Origin: Rubrobacter taiwanensis
Lineage (GTDB): Bacteria; Actinomycetota; Rubrobacteria; Rubrobacterales; Rubrobacteraceae
Assembly (NCBI RefSeq): GCF_004337705.1
Contig: NZ_SKBU01000003.1
Location: 62,001 to 126,000, forward strand
Direction of reading: 5' to 3'
DNA length: 64,000 bases
A program made the position numbers and the translations under genes. Below, in pieces: positions 1 through 9,781 of this stretch (the first letter of the stretch is position 1; the number at the start of each line of letters is the position of its first letter). The notes beneath the pieces were generated by a model. That model was given only the letters and a program-made list of their open reading frames with translations, had not been told where the DNA came from and did no database searches.

Positions 1-1165
1 CGAGCTGTTCTGGGAGTTCATGGGCGGCTGGCCGCGGGCTCTGGGAACGGACCGGGAGGGGCTCTGGAACCTGGGGCACAGGGAAGAGGAGTGGGGGCCG
101 ACCTTCAACATGACCGTGCTGGCCCTCCGGCTCTCCCGCGCCCGCAACGCCGTCTCCGAGCTGCACGGCGAGGTCACGCGCGGGATGTGGGGCAACCTCT
201 TCTCCGGCAACGGGAGCACCATCACCCACATCACCAACGGCGTCCACACCTGGAGCTGGCTCGCGGGCGAGCTGGGCGAGCTCTTCGACGAATACGCCGG
301 GCCGGCCTGGCGGGAGCGGGTAGAAGATCCGGCAGTCTGGGAATTCGTGCGCGAGATCCCCGCCGGGGAGCTGTGGCGGGTGCACCTGAAGCTAAAAGAG
401 CGGATGCTCCGCTTCGTAGAGGAGCGGCTGCGAGCACAGCGCGAGCGGGCCGGCCTCCCGCCGCTGCCCGCGTTCGACCCAGAGGCCCTCACTCTGGGCT
501 TCGCACGCCGCTTCGCCACCTACAAGCGGGCGACCCTGATCCTCTCCGACATCGAGCGGCTGAAGCGGATCGTGCACGGGCCCGGCCGGCCCGTGCAGTT
601 CGTCTTCGCCGGCAAGGCCCACCCGGCCGACGAACCGGGCAAGGAGTTCATCCGGGCCCTCTACCGGGCATCCGAAGAGGAGGGGCTCGCCGGCCGCTTC
701 GTCATTCTGGAAGACTACGACATGAATATCGCCCGCCACCTGGTGCAGGGCTCGGACGTCTGGCTCAACAACCCCCGCCGCCCGCTGGAGGCCAGCGGAA
801 CCTCGGGCCAGAAGGCCGCGCTCAACGGCGCGCCCAACTTCTCCGTGCTCGACGGCTGGTGGTGCGAAGCTTATGACGGCGAGAACGGCTGGGCCATCGG
901 AGAGGAACGGAAGTACGCCTCGCCGGAGGAGCAGGACGCTGCGGATGCCGACTCGCTCTACCGGACGCTGGAGGAGGAGATAGTCCCCCTCTACTACCGG
1001 AGGGAGGGCTCGGGGGTGCCGGAGGGCTGGGTAGCGGTCATGAAGCGAGCCGTGAAGACCGTGGCGCCTGCCTTCTCCACCCAGCGGATGGTCCGGGAGT
1101 ACGCCGAACGCCTCTACTTCCCGCGCGCCGGGACGAGTCCGGGAAGATCCCGCCGGGAAGGGTGA
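1..1165 (+). CDS. glgP: alpha-glucan (glycogen/maltodextrin) phosphorylase, C-terminal part
   Basis: The gene is cut by the window edge; the reading frame is open from base 2. The protein is the catalytic C-terminal half of a GT35 phosphorylase, which releases glucose-1-phosphate from alpha-1,4-glucans using pyridoxal phosphate. Visible family signatures are THITNGVHTWSW, the ARRFATYKRA stretch, and EASGTSGQKAALNG, where the lysine aligns with the PLP-binding lysine of glycogen phosphorylase. The end VREYAERLYFP is typical of the shorter bacterial MalP-like type. A 4-alpha-glucanotransferase (31956-33410) lies elsewhere in the window and would act in the same maltodextrin pathway. The last ten or so residues are Arg/Ser-rich and not conserved. 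The family is certain; glgP versus malP is not decided. Confidence 0.93.
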   Translation, partial: ELFWEFMGGWPRALGTDREGLWNLGHREEEWGPTFNMTVLALRLSRARNAVSELHGEVTRGMWGNLFSGNGSTITHITNGVHTWSWLAGELGELFDEYAGPAWRERVEDPAVWEFVREIPAGELWRVHLKLKERMLRFVEERLRAQRERAGLPPLPAFDPEALTLGFARRFATYKRATLILSDIERLKRIVHGPGRPVQFVFAGKAHPADEPGKEFIRALYRASEEEGLAGRFVILEDYDMNIARHLVQGSDVWLNNPRRPLEASGTSGQKAALNGAPNFSVLDGWWCEAYDGENGWAIGEERKYASPEEQDAADADSLYRTLEEEIVPLYYRREGSGVPEGWVAVMKRAVKTVAPAFSTQRMVREYAERLYFPRAGTSPGRSRREG

Positions 1166-1168
1166 GGG

Positions 1169-1306
1169 CTAAAGCGCTTCCTCCTCCAGCAGCGCCACGA
1201 CCTCCCGCACCCACTCCTCGTCTACGCCCATGCCGGCGGCTATCTCCTCCGGGGAGAGCCCCTGCCGCCACAGCCGCTCGACCTCGTTCACCAGACAGGT
1301 GTCCAC
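1169..1306 (-). CDS. very small HTH-like protein
   Basis: A 45-residue reading frame with a GTG start preceded by GGAG at about 6 nt spacing, ending 3 bp from the convergent phosphorylase stop. The predicted peptide contains LWRQGLSPEEIAAGMGV followed by an acidic helix, which looks like a helix-turn-helix of the sigma region 4/homeodomain-like kind (recognition pattern SPEEIAAGMGV). A TTG seven codons upstream is an alternative start. It lies downstream of the clpC terminator hairpin, so it would need its own promoter or read-through. I do not recognise a specific family; the HTH assignment rests only on pattern. Confidence 0.45.
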   Translation of the reverse strand: MDTCLVNEVERLWRQGLSPEEIAAGMGVDEEWVREVVALLEEEAL

Positions 1307-1328
1307 AGTAGCTCCATCATAAGGCAAA

Positions 1329-1354
1329 GGCTCCCCGGACGTAGCCGGGGAGCC
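1329..1354 (-). terminator. intrinsic terminator of clpC
   Basis: A perfect 10-bp inverted repeat, GGCTCCCCGG and CCGGGGAGCC with a 6-nt loop, lies 17 bp beyond the clpC stop codon. On the minus strand it is followed by TTTGCCTT, a short and imperfect U-rich tail. Position and stem strength support transcription termination of clpC. Confidence 0.7.
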
Positions 1355-1371
1355 CCTCGATCCCCCACATC

Positions 1372-4047
<2,676 letters not shown>

Positions 4048-4121
4048 CTGAAAGATAACCTCCCGAAAAAAGATCCTTCCCACTCCAGGGAAGAGATACG
4101 CTCGTCCCATACCGTCAATGT

Positions 4122-4138
4122 TGAGCATGTCACGCTCA
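4122..4138 (-). promoter_or_regulatory. HAIR-like operator (putative HspR site) before clpC
   Basis: The sequence TGAGC-N7-GCTCA is a perfect 5-bp dyad with the same 7-nt spacer as the HspR-associated inverted repeat (consensus CTTGAGT-N7-ACTCAAG); five of seven bases of the left half-site match. It lies directly downstream of the predicted -10 box of clpC (4140-4145), so it overlaps the expected transcription start, which suits a repressor. HspR control of clp genes is known in Actinobacteria. No hspR gene is in this window. Confidence 0.6.
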
Positions 4139-4139
4139 T

Positions 4140-4167
4140 ATTTTATTACCCTAAGCGTACATATCAA
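4140..4167 (-). promoter_or_regulatory. clpC promoter
   Basis: On the minus strand TTGATA (4162-4167), a 16-bp spacer and TAAAAT (4140-4145) form a good vegetative promoter in a locally AT-rich patch. The start site falls inside the HAIR-like operator, leaving a leader of roughly 85 nt before the clpC ATG. Confidence 0.6.
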
Positions 4168-4221
4168 GAGAGGCGGGGTAGGGTATAAGTGTGTATGGGC
4201 GAGACGAAGGAGGATTGGGAC

Positions 4222-4848
4222 ATGAGCGAGCGCGGATTCACGGGTCTTGAGGTGAGGACGGTGGAGGGGGATGTCGTCGGCCGGATCTCCGACGTGCTCA
4301 CGGACGAGGCGTCCGGTGCCGTAACGCACGTGCTGGTGGAGCGGGGTGAGGAGCGGTTCGAGATTCCGGTCACCGCCATCACGCTGGAGCCGGAGGTGGA
4401 CTTCGTCACCTTCCACCCCGACCGCCCGGGTGTGGAGCCTGAGGATCGCGCCGGTGAGGCGGCGGGCGGCCGCCGGCACGAGGGGCAGTTCGCCGGCGAG
4501 CCGGCATCTCCTGCCGAGGCCCAGGCTCCGGAGGATCTGGTGCGCGAGGACTGGGAGGACGAGACCCACACCCCGCCGGAGTCCGGCTATCCCAGGAACG
4601 ACGCTTACATAGACCCCGAGACCGGCGAGGAGGAGGTGGCCCCTCACATGCGCGAGGTCGAGGATCTGGAGGACGAGATCTCTCTCCTGGTGGACGGCAC
4701 GGGCGTTGAGGTCCGGAGCGTGCGGGACGGTGTCGTGGAGCTCTCGGGCTCGGTCGGCTCCGGGGAGGATCTGCGGGAGTTGGTGGATGAGATCCGGGCT
4801 CTCTCCGGCGTGCGGGAGGTGGACACCACGGACGTGAGCAGAGGTTGA
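4222..4848 (+). CDS. PRC-barrel and BON domain protein
   Basis: A 208-residue soluble acidic protein. Residues 1-75 are a PRC-barrel (GLEVRTVEGDVVGRISDVL, then a strand-rich segment ending VDFVTFHPDR). A disordered Glu/Pro/Ala-rich linker follows, and residues about 145-205 form a BON-like domain with VRDGVVELSGSV and LSGVREVDTTDV. PRC barrels are often ligand-binding or assembly modules and BON domains are often associated with membranes or surfaces; the actual role is unknown. ATG 4222 is preferred to the upstream ATG 4189 because GGAGG lies 8 nt before it. The phzF-like gene starts 9 bp downstream, so the two are probably co-transcribed. Confidence 0.8.
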   Translation: MSERGFTGLEVRTVEGDVVGRISDVLTDEASGAVTHVLVERGEERFEIPVTAITLEPEVDFVTFHPDRPGVEPEDRAGEAAGGRRHEGQFAGEPASPAEAQAPEDLVREDWEDETHTPPESGYPRNDAYIDPETGEEEVAPHMREVEDLEDEISLLVDGTGVEVRSVRDGVVELSGSVGSGEDLRELVDEIRALSGVREVDTTDVSRG

Positions 4849-4857
4849 AAGGGAGCC

Positions 4858-5757
4858 ATGCGATACCGTTTCTACACGGCGGACGTGTTCACCGACCGCA
4901 TCTTCGGCGGCAACCAGCTCGCCGTTCTGCCGGACGCGAGAGGGCTGAGCGTGGAGCAGATGCAGGGCGTAGCGGCGGAGTTCGGCTACTCGGAGACGGT
5001 CTTCGTCTTCCCGCCGCGGGAGGCGCGGCACGCGCGGCGGCTCAGGATCTTTACCCCCGGCACCGAGCTGCCCTTCGCCGGGCACCCCACCCTCGGCGCG
5101 GCTCACGTGCTGGCGGAGACCGGCGAGCTGGAGCTCTCGGGCGAGGGAACGGAGGTCGTCTTCGAGGAGGGTGCCGGTCCGGTGCGGGTGGAGATCCGGG
5201 CCAGAGGCGGCAGGCCCGTCTTCTGCCGGCTCCGGGCGCCGCAGCCGCCGGAGTTCGGGCCGCCACCCCCGGACGGTCTGGCGGCGGTGCTCTCGCTCGG
5301 AGAGGGAGACCTGCTTGACGGCGCACAGGCGGTCTCCTGCGGCGTGCCGTTCCTCTTCGTGCCGGCGCGTGGTCTGGACGCCGTGCGGCGGGCCCGGGTA
5401 GACCGGGCTCTGTGGGAGGAGCTGCTGGCGGGCTACTGGGCGAGGGGCATCTTCGTCTTCGCCCGCGAGACCGAGCGCGCCGGCTCCGACCTGCACGCCC
5501 GCATGTTCGCCCCGGCGCTGGGCGTGGAGGAGGACCCGGCCACCGGCTCCGCCGCTGCGGCGCTGGGCGGCTACCTCGGCGCGCGGGATGGAGCCCGGGA
5601 CGGCACGCTGCGCTGGGTCGTGGAGCAGGGCTTCGAGCTGGGCCGCCCCAGCATCCTGCACGTCGAGGCGGACAGGCGGGCCGGTGAGGTTGCGGAGGTC
5701 CGGGTCGGCGGCTCCTCGGTGCTGGTGAGCGAGGGCACGATGGAGGTCCCGGACTAG
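4858..5757 (+). CDS. PhzF family isomerase/epimerase-like protein
   Basis: A 299-residue member of the PhzF family (diaminopimelate-epimerase fold). The N-terminus [18 protein letters not shown], the segment [18 protein letters not shown], and the C-terminal [17 protein letters not shown] are the conserved blocks of the two pseudo-symmetric halves. The catalytic glutamate is expected in the GYSETVFVF block (E46). PhzF itself isomerises dihydro-3-hydroxyanthranilate in phenazine synthesis, but most homologues are stand-alone proteins of unknown substrate, and no phenazine genes are present. It follows the PRC/BON gene by 9 bp and converges on the gamma-glutamyltransferase gene. Confidence 0.88.
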   Translation: MRYRFYTADVFTDRIFGGNQLAVLPDARGLSVEQMQGVAAEFGYSETVFVFPPREARHARRLRIFTPGTELPFAGHPTLGAAHVLAETGELELSGEGTEVVFEEGAGPVRVEIRARGGRPVFCRLRAPQPPEFGPPPPDGLAAVLSLGEGDLLDGAQAVSCGVPFLFVPARGLDAVRRARVDRALWEELLAGYWARGIFVFARETERAGSDLHARMFAPALGVEEDPATGSAAAALGGYLGARDGARDGTLRWVVEQGFELGRPSILHVEADRRAGEVAEVRVGGSSVLVSEGTMEVPD

Positions 5758-5759
5758 CT

Positions 5760-7358
5760 CTACTGCGCCAGCGCGCAGCCGTCCTTGCGGGGGTCGCTGC
5801 CGCAGGCCCGCACGCCGTCTTCCTTCACCCGGATCAGCTGCGCCCCGCCGGTAGGGATCGCGTAGTCCGCTCCGACCTCCACCCGGTGGCCCATATCCCG
5901 CAGCCGGTCGGCCTCGCGCTCCGGGACACGGCCTTCGAGGAGCAGCGTTCCCTCGTGATGGAAGTGCCGGGGATGGTCCACGGCCTGCTGCGGGTTCATG
6001 CCGTAGTCTATGAGGTTGACGAGTAGCTGGGCATGTCCCTGGGGCTGCATCGGGCCGCCCATCACGCCGAAGACGGCCCAGAGGGCGCCGTTCTCCTCCG
6101 TGGCGAGCCCCGGGATTATGGTGTGCAGGGGGCGCTTGCCGGGCTCCGGCGCGTTAGGGTGCCCCTCGATGATCCGGAAGGAGCTGCCCCGGTTCTGGAG
6201 GCAGACGCCCGTGCCCTCCGCCACGACGCCGCTGCCGAAGCCCATGTACAGGCTGTTGATAAACGAGCAGCCGTTTCCTTCAGCGTCCACGGCGCAGAGG
6301 TAGGTCGTGTCGCTGCCCAGAGCGGGCTCGGCGGCCTCGGCGGCCCGGAAGAGCGAGATGCGGCTGCGCAGCTTCGCCGCGTACTCCTTGCTCAGGAGCT
6401 CGGCGGTCGGGATCTCCCCGAAGTCCGGGTCTCCGACCTTCGCGTGCAGGTCGTCGAAGGCCAGCTTTTTGGCCTCGGCTTCGAGGTGGATGCGGTCGGC
6501 ACTCAGAGCGTCCAGATCCGAGAGGTCGAAGCCCTCCAGGATGTTCAGCATCTCCAGCGCGGCCACACCCTGTCCCGGGGGCGGTATCTCATGCACCGTG
6601 ATACCCCGGTAGCTGGTGGAGACGGGTTCCACCCACAGCGACCGGTGGGCGGCGAGGTCCTCCTCGCTCAGGTAACCGCCGGCCTCCCGCACCGATCGGG
6701 CGATGCTGCGGCCCACCTCTCCCCCGTAGAAGGCGCCGGCCCCCTCCTCCATCACGGCGGCTATGGTACGCGCGAGGTCCGGCTGGCGGAAGAGCTCCCC
6801 CGGCTCCGGCGCGCGTCCCCCCGGCAGGAACGTGCGGGCGGCGGCCGCGTTCTTCCGCAGCAGCCCCTCCGCCCCCTTCCAGTACCGGGCTACCACCTCG
6901 GAGACCGGGAACCCCTCCTCGGCGAAGCCGTATGCCGGCTCCAGCAGATCGGCGAGCGGCAGGCGCCCGAGCTCACGGTTCGCGTCCTCCCACATGCGCA
7001 CCGCGCCGGGCACCGTCACGGTCAGGCCGCCGCGCTCGGGCATCCCGGAGAGCCCTCGCTCCCGGAGGTTCTTGAGCGTCAGGCCGCGGGGAGCTCCGCC
7101 CGAACCGTTAAGCCCCCGGATGCCGCCGGTCGCGGCGTCGTAGTAGAGCAGGAACGCGTCCCCGCCCATGCCGGTCTTCATCGGGCCGAGCACGGCCATC
7201 GCCGCGGCCATCGCGACGCAGGCGTCGGCGGCGTTGCCGCCCGCATCCAGCACCCGGATCCCCGCCAGAGCCGCCTGCGGATGCTCGCAGGCCACGGCTC
7301 CCCGGGTCCCGAAGACCGTCGAGCGCCCGCCGGAGTCCGGCCGCAGATAGTCTCTCAA
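5760..7358 (-). CDS. gamma-glutamyltransferase family protein
   Basis: A 532-residue Ntn-hydrolase that cleaves or transfers gamma-glutamyl groups, for example of glutathione-like peptides. Conserved features are GTRGAVACEHPQAA at the N-terminus, GGNAADACVAMAAAM, and the self-processing site SDTTYLCAVD, where the second-subunit N-terminal threonine is the nucleophile; FMGGPMQPQGHAQ-like and HPRHFHHEG segments also fit. No signal peptide is visible, so it resembles cytoplasmic YwrD-type enzymes rather than secreted Ggt. The TTG start at 7358 is chosen for GGAGG six bases upstream; the frame is open to 7475 but that extension is not conserved. Confidence 0.9.
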   Translation of the reverse strand: MRDYLRPDSGGRSTVFGTRGAVACEHPQAALAGIRVLDAGGNAADACVAMAAAMAVLGPMKTGMGGDAFLLYYDAATGGIRGLNGSGGAPRGLTLKNLRERGLSGMPERGGLTVTVPGAVRMWEDANRELGRLPLADLLEPAYGFAEEGFPVSEVVARYWKGAEGLLRKNAAAARTFLPGGRAPEPGELFRQPDLARTIAAVMEEGAGAFYGGEVGRSIARSVREAGGYLSEEDLAAHRSLWVEPVSTSYRGITVHEIPPPGQGVAALEMLNILEGFDLSDLDALSADRIHLEAEAKKLAFDDLHAKVGDPDFGEIPTAELLSKEYAAKLRSRISLFRAAEAAEPALGSDTTYLCAVDAEGNGCSFINSLYMGFGSGVVAEGTGVCLQNRGSSFRIIEGHPNAPEPGKRPLHTIIPGLATEENGALWAVFGVMGGPMQPQGHAQLLVNLIDYGMNPQQAVDHPRHFHHEGTLLLEGRVPEREADRLRDMGHRVEVGADYAIPTGGAQLIRVKEDGVRACGSDPRKDGCALAQ

Positions 7359-7478
7359 GCCTCTCCTCCCTCTACGCTGAAAACCTGTGTCAGATATTAC
7401 AGTGCATGATCTTACCAGCAGGTTAATTGATGTTTCATAGGTAACGTGCCGGTCCACACGAGCAGGAGGTACCATCGT

Positions 7479-7631
7479 TTGAGCCGCGAGATCTACATAG
7501 CCGGGACCCTGATCTCAATAATCGTATCGCTGCTGCTCTTTACCAGCGGCCGCCGCAACGAGGGCATCTTCGTCGGGCTGTGGGCCCCGACCATCATGGA
7601 GCTGGGCCGCGCCCTGAGCGAGGAGGACTGA
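7479..7631 (+). CDS. small single-span membrane protein
   Basis: A 50-residue protein with one clear hydrophobic segment (IYIAGTLISIIVSLLLF) and a short tail ending ALSEED. A TTG start at 7479 with AGGAGG eight bases upstream is preferred over the ATG-type start at 7446. It sits between divergently oriented ggt and convergent mutL. The family is not recognised; comparable tiny membrane proteins of unknown role are frequent in Actinobacteria. Confidence 0.6.
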   Translation: MSREIYIAGTLISIIVSLLLFTSGRRNEGIFVGLWAPTIMELGRALSEED

Positions 7632-7651
7632 GACGCCGCACCTCTTCCAGT

Positions 7652-9193
7652 CTATCCCCGCCCAAACTCGCGCAGGATGTCCGCGAGGCGCAGGCGTTTA
7701 ACGATCGGCCGCCCGTGCGGACAGACCTCCGGGAAGCTGCACGCGCTCCAGGACCGCAGCAGGGAAGCCATCTCCTCCGGCGAGAGCGCGGCCCCGAACC
7801 GGACCGAGCCCCGGCAGGCGAGGGCTTTGGCCAGATCCTCCCCGCCGGCCAGCGCTTCCAGGGCGGCCGTGAACGCCGAACCCGGCTCCCCGACCTCCTC
7901 CGGCGCGGCTAGAACGCGCACCGCGTCCGCCCCGAACGCCTCGAACCGGAACCCCAGCCGCTCCAGCTCACCCTCCAGCTCCCATACCTCGGAGGTCAGA
8001 TCCCCAGAGAGCAGCCGGACGACCACCGGCTCGGGGAGCGTCCGGGGCTCGCCGGCCGGCCGCCGCGAGAGGCGCTCGTAGAGGATGCGCTCGTGCGCCC
8101 CGTGCTGGTCCAGGATGAGGAGCTCCTCGCCGCGCTGCGCCAGGATCAGCCGCCCCGCGAACTGCCCGATGGGCTCAAGCCCGGGGTCTTCCTCCTCCGG
8201 AGCGCCGCCCCGGCTCTTCTCCTCCCGGTCCAGCTCCAGCGCCGCGCGGATCGCGCCCACCACCAGCGGGTAGGCCGACCGGCCGCCCCGCAGCCGCACG
8301 GCGCTCTTGGCCGGGTGCACGTTCACGTCCACCTCGCCCGCCCCGAGCTCCAGCCGCAGGAAGGCCGCCGGATGCCGGCCTCTGGGCAAGAGGTCCGCGT
8401 AGGCTTTCGTCACCGCCGGCGCGAACGAGTCCGGCTCCACCACCCGCCCGTTCACGGCGACGTGCAGATAGCGGCGGGTCGGGAACCCAACCTCGACGGG
8501 ACTGACGTAGCCCCAGACGGTCCCGCCCCGGACCGGGATGAGCGCCCGCGCCAGTTCCAGCCCGTGTACCTGGGCGATGCGCTCCCGCAAGCCGCCGGCA
8601 GCGGGGATCGCCAGCGCCCCCCGGCCGTCCACCTTCAGGAAGAACCCTGCCCCCGGGCAGCTCAGGGCGAGGGCCTGCACCGCGGATACCACCGCGTTCG
8701 CCTCCGACCGGGCGGTACCCAGAAACCCCCGCCGCACCGGCAGGTTGAAGAAGAGGTTGCGCACCTCGACCGTGGTTCCGGGCTCGCGCGCCTCCCGCGT
8801 AACTCCAGCCGGCCTCCCGGCCAGGACGTGAACGCGGGTGGCGAGCCTGCGGCCCCGCTCGCGGGTCGCCAGCGCCAGCTCGGAGACCGCCCCTATCGCA
8901 TACAGCGCCTCACCCCGGAAGCCCAAAGAGTCCACGCAGGCCAGGTCTTCCGCGGTGGAGATCTTGCTCGTCGCGTGCCGCAGGACGGAGCGCTCGGCAT
9001 CCCCGGGCGACATCCCGCATCCGTCGTCCCGGACCCGGATAAGATCCACTCCCCCACCCTCTATCTCGACCTCCACGCGGGAGGCCCCGGCATCTAGAGC
9101 GTTCTCGACCAGCTCCTTGACGGCAGACGCCGGGCGCTCTATCACCTCCCCGGCCGCGATGCGGTGCGCCACCTCCGGCGGAAGAACGCGCAC
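7652..9193 (-). CDS. mutL: DNA mismatch repair protein MutL
   Basis: A GHKL ATPase of about 513 residues. N-terminal motifs are RIAAGEVIERPASAVKEL, ENALDAGA, DDGCGM, ATSKI and GFRGEAL. The C-terminal domain carries the endonuclease-type motif DQHGAHERILYE (family form DQHA-x2-E-x4-E) and the zinc-site motif CPHGRP, so this MutL is predicted to nick DNA, as in mutH-less bacteria. The start is uncertain: GTG 9193 with GGGAGG close upstream is preferred, and the frame is open to 9316. It is shorter than the usual 600 or so residues because the inter-domain linker is short. mutS lies just upstream at 9782-12136, separated by the histidine-rich gene. Confidence 0.95.
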   Translation of the reverse strand: MRVLPPEVAHRIAAGEVIERPASAVKELVENALDAGASRVEVEIEGGGVDLIRVRDDGCGMSPGDAERSVLRHATSKISTAEDLACVDSLGFRGEALYAIGAVSELALATRERGRRLATRVHVLAGRPAGVTREAREPGTTVEVRNLFFNLPVRRGFLGTARSEANAVVSAVQALALSCPGAGFFLKVDGRGALAIPAAGGLRERIAQVHGLELARALIPVRGGTVWGYVSPVEVGFPTRRYLHVAVNGRVVEPDSFAPAVTKAYADLLPRGRHPAAFLRLELGAGEVDVNVHPAKSAVRLRGGRSAYPLVVGAIRAALELDREEKSRGGAPEEEDPGLEPIGQFAGRLILAQRGEELLILDQHGAHERILYERLSRRPAGEPRTLPEPVVVRLLSGDLTSEVWELEGELERLGFRFEAFGADAVRVLAAPEEVGEPGSAFTAALEALAGGEDLAKALACRGSVRFGAALSPEEMASLLRSWSACSFPEVCPHGRPIVKRLRLADILREFGRG

Positions 9194-9371
9194 CCGCCTC
9201 CCGTACTCCCCAACCCCCTCGGCCAGAAGCCAGGGAAAGATAGTGGCCGGCCCACCAGCACCTGTAGACTCCATCCCTTTATTTTCCCCGGCGGACAGGC
9301 TTCCCGCTACCTTCAAAAACGCCGGCGCAGGGGCGGGCAGGCTCCACCCCCGCGCTCAGCTCCAGTAGAGT

Positions 9372-9674
9372 CTAGACGCGCCGCCGGAGGGCCGCGAGAA
9401 CCGACAGACCGCCAAACCCGGCAGCCATCAGAGCGGCGGCGAGAACCAGCGGCGAAGGGCCGCCGGAATCAGGCAAGGCCTCGTAGCCATGATCGTGGGC
9501 ACCATGATCGTGGCCGGCGTGCTCGTGCCCTTCGTGAGCACCGTGATCGTGGCCGGCGTGCTCGTGGGCCTCCTCGTGAGCGTGGTCGTGGCCGTGACCG
9601 TTGGCCAGCGCCGCCGGAGCAAAGAGCGCCAGAGACATCATCGCCACCAGCGCCAGAAAGAGCATCCGCTTCAA
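9372..9674 (-). CDS. histidine-rich surface protein with LPDSG sorting-like signal
   Basis: A 100-residue exported protein. Residues 1-24 are a signal peptide ending ALA-N. Residues 26-63 are a His/Gly/Ala/Glu tract with a repeated HAGHDHGAH unit. LPDSG (67-71) is followed by a hydrophobic span (about 74-94) and RRRV, the layout of a sortase-type wall anchor with a variant LPxTG motif. The tract should bind Zn, Ni or Cu ions. A TTG start has GGGAGG six bases upstream. The gene sits alone between mutS and mutL, with a palindrome overlapping its likely promoter. No sortase is in the window, so anchoring is inferred. Confidence 0.8.
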   Translation of the reverse strand: MKRMLFLALVAMMSLALFAPAALANGHGHDHAHEEAHEHAGHDHGAHEGHEHAGHDHGAHDHGYEALPDSGGPSPLVLAAALMAAGFGGLSVLAALRRRV

Positions 9675-9750
9675 AAGCTGCCTCCCTTCCAGAGCCTTCC
9701 CTGCAACAGAACGGAGAGGGCGCCTGCTCCCCCCTCCCTTCAGAACTTAA

Positions 9751-9766
9751 TGATAATAGAATATCA
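9751..9766 (-). promoter_or_regulatory. palindromic operator/promoter of the His-rich gene
   Basis: TGATA-N6-TATCA is a perfect dyad in a short AT-rich patch between mutS and the histidine-rich gene. On the minus strand it contains a TATTAT hexamer that could serve as -10. The spacing is close to, but not the same as, the 7-1-7 Fur/Zur box pattern. Given the metal-binding product, a metalloregulator is plausible but unproven. Confidence 0.45.
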
Positions 9767-9781
9767 GTAATTGGCGCGAGG

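Noticed and set aside
6033-7409. A 458-codon plus-strand frame opposite ggt
   Set aside because: Shadow frame without domains; the minus-strand gamma-glutamyltransferase is unambiguous.
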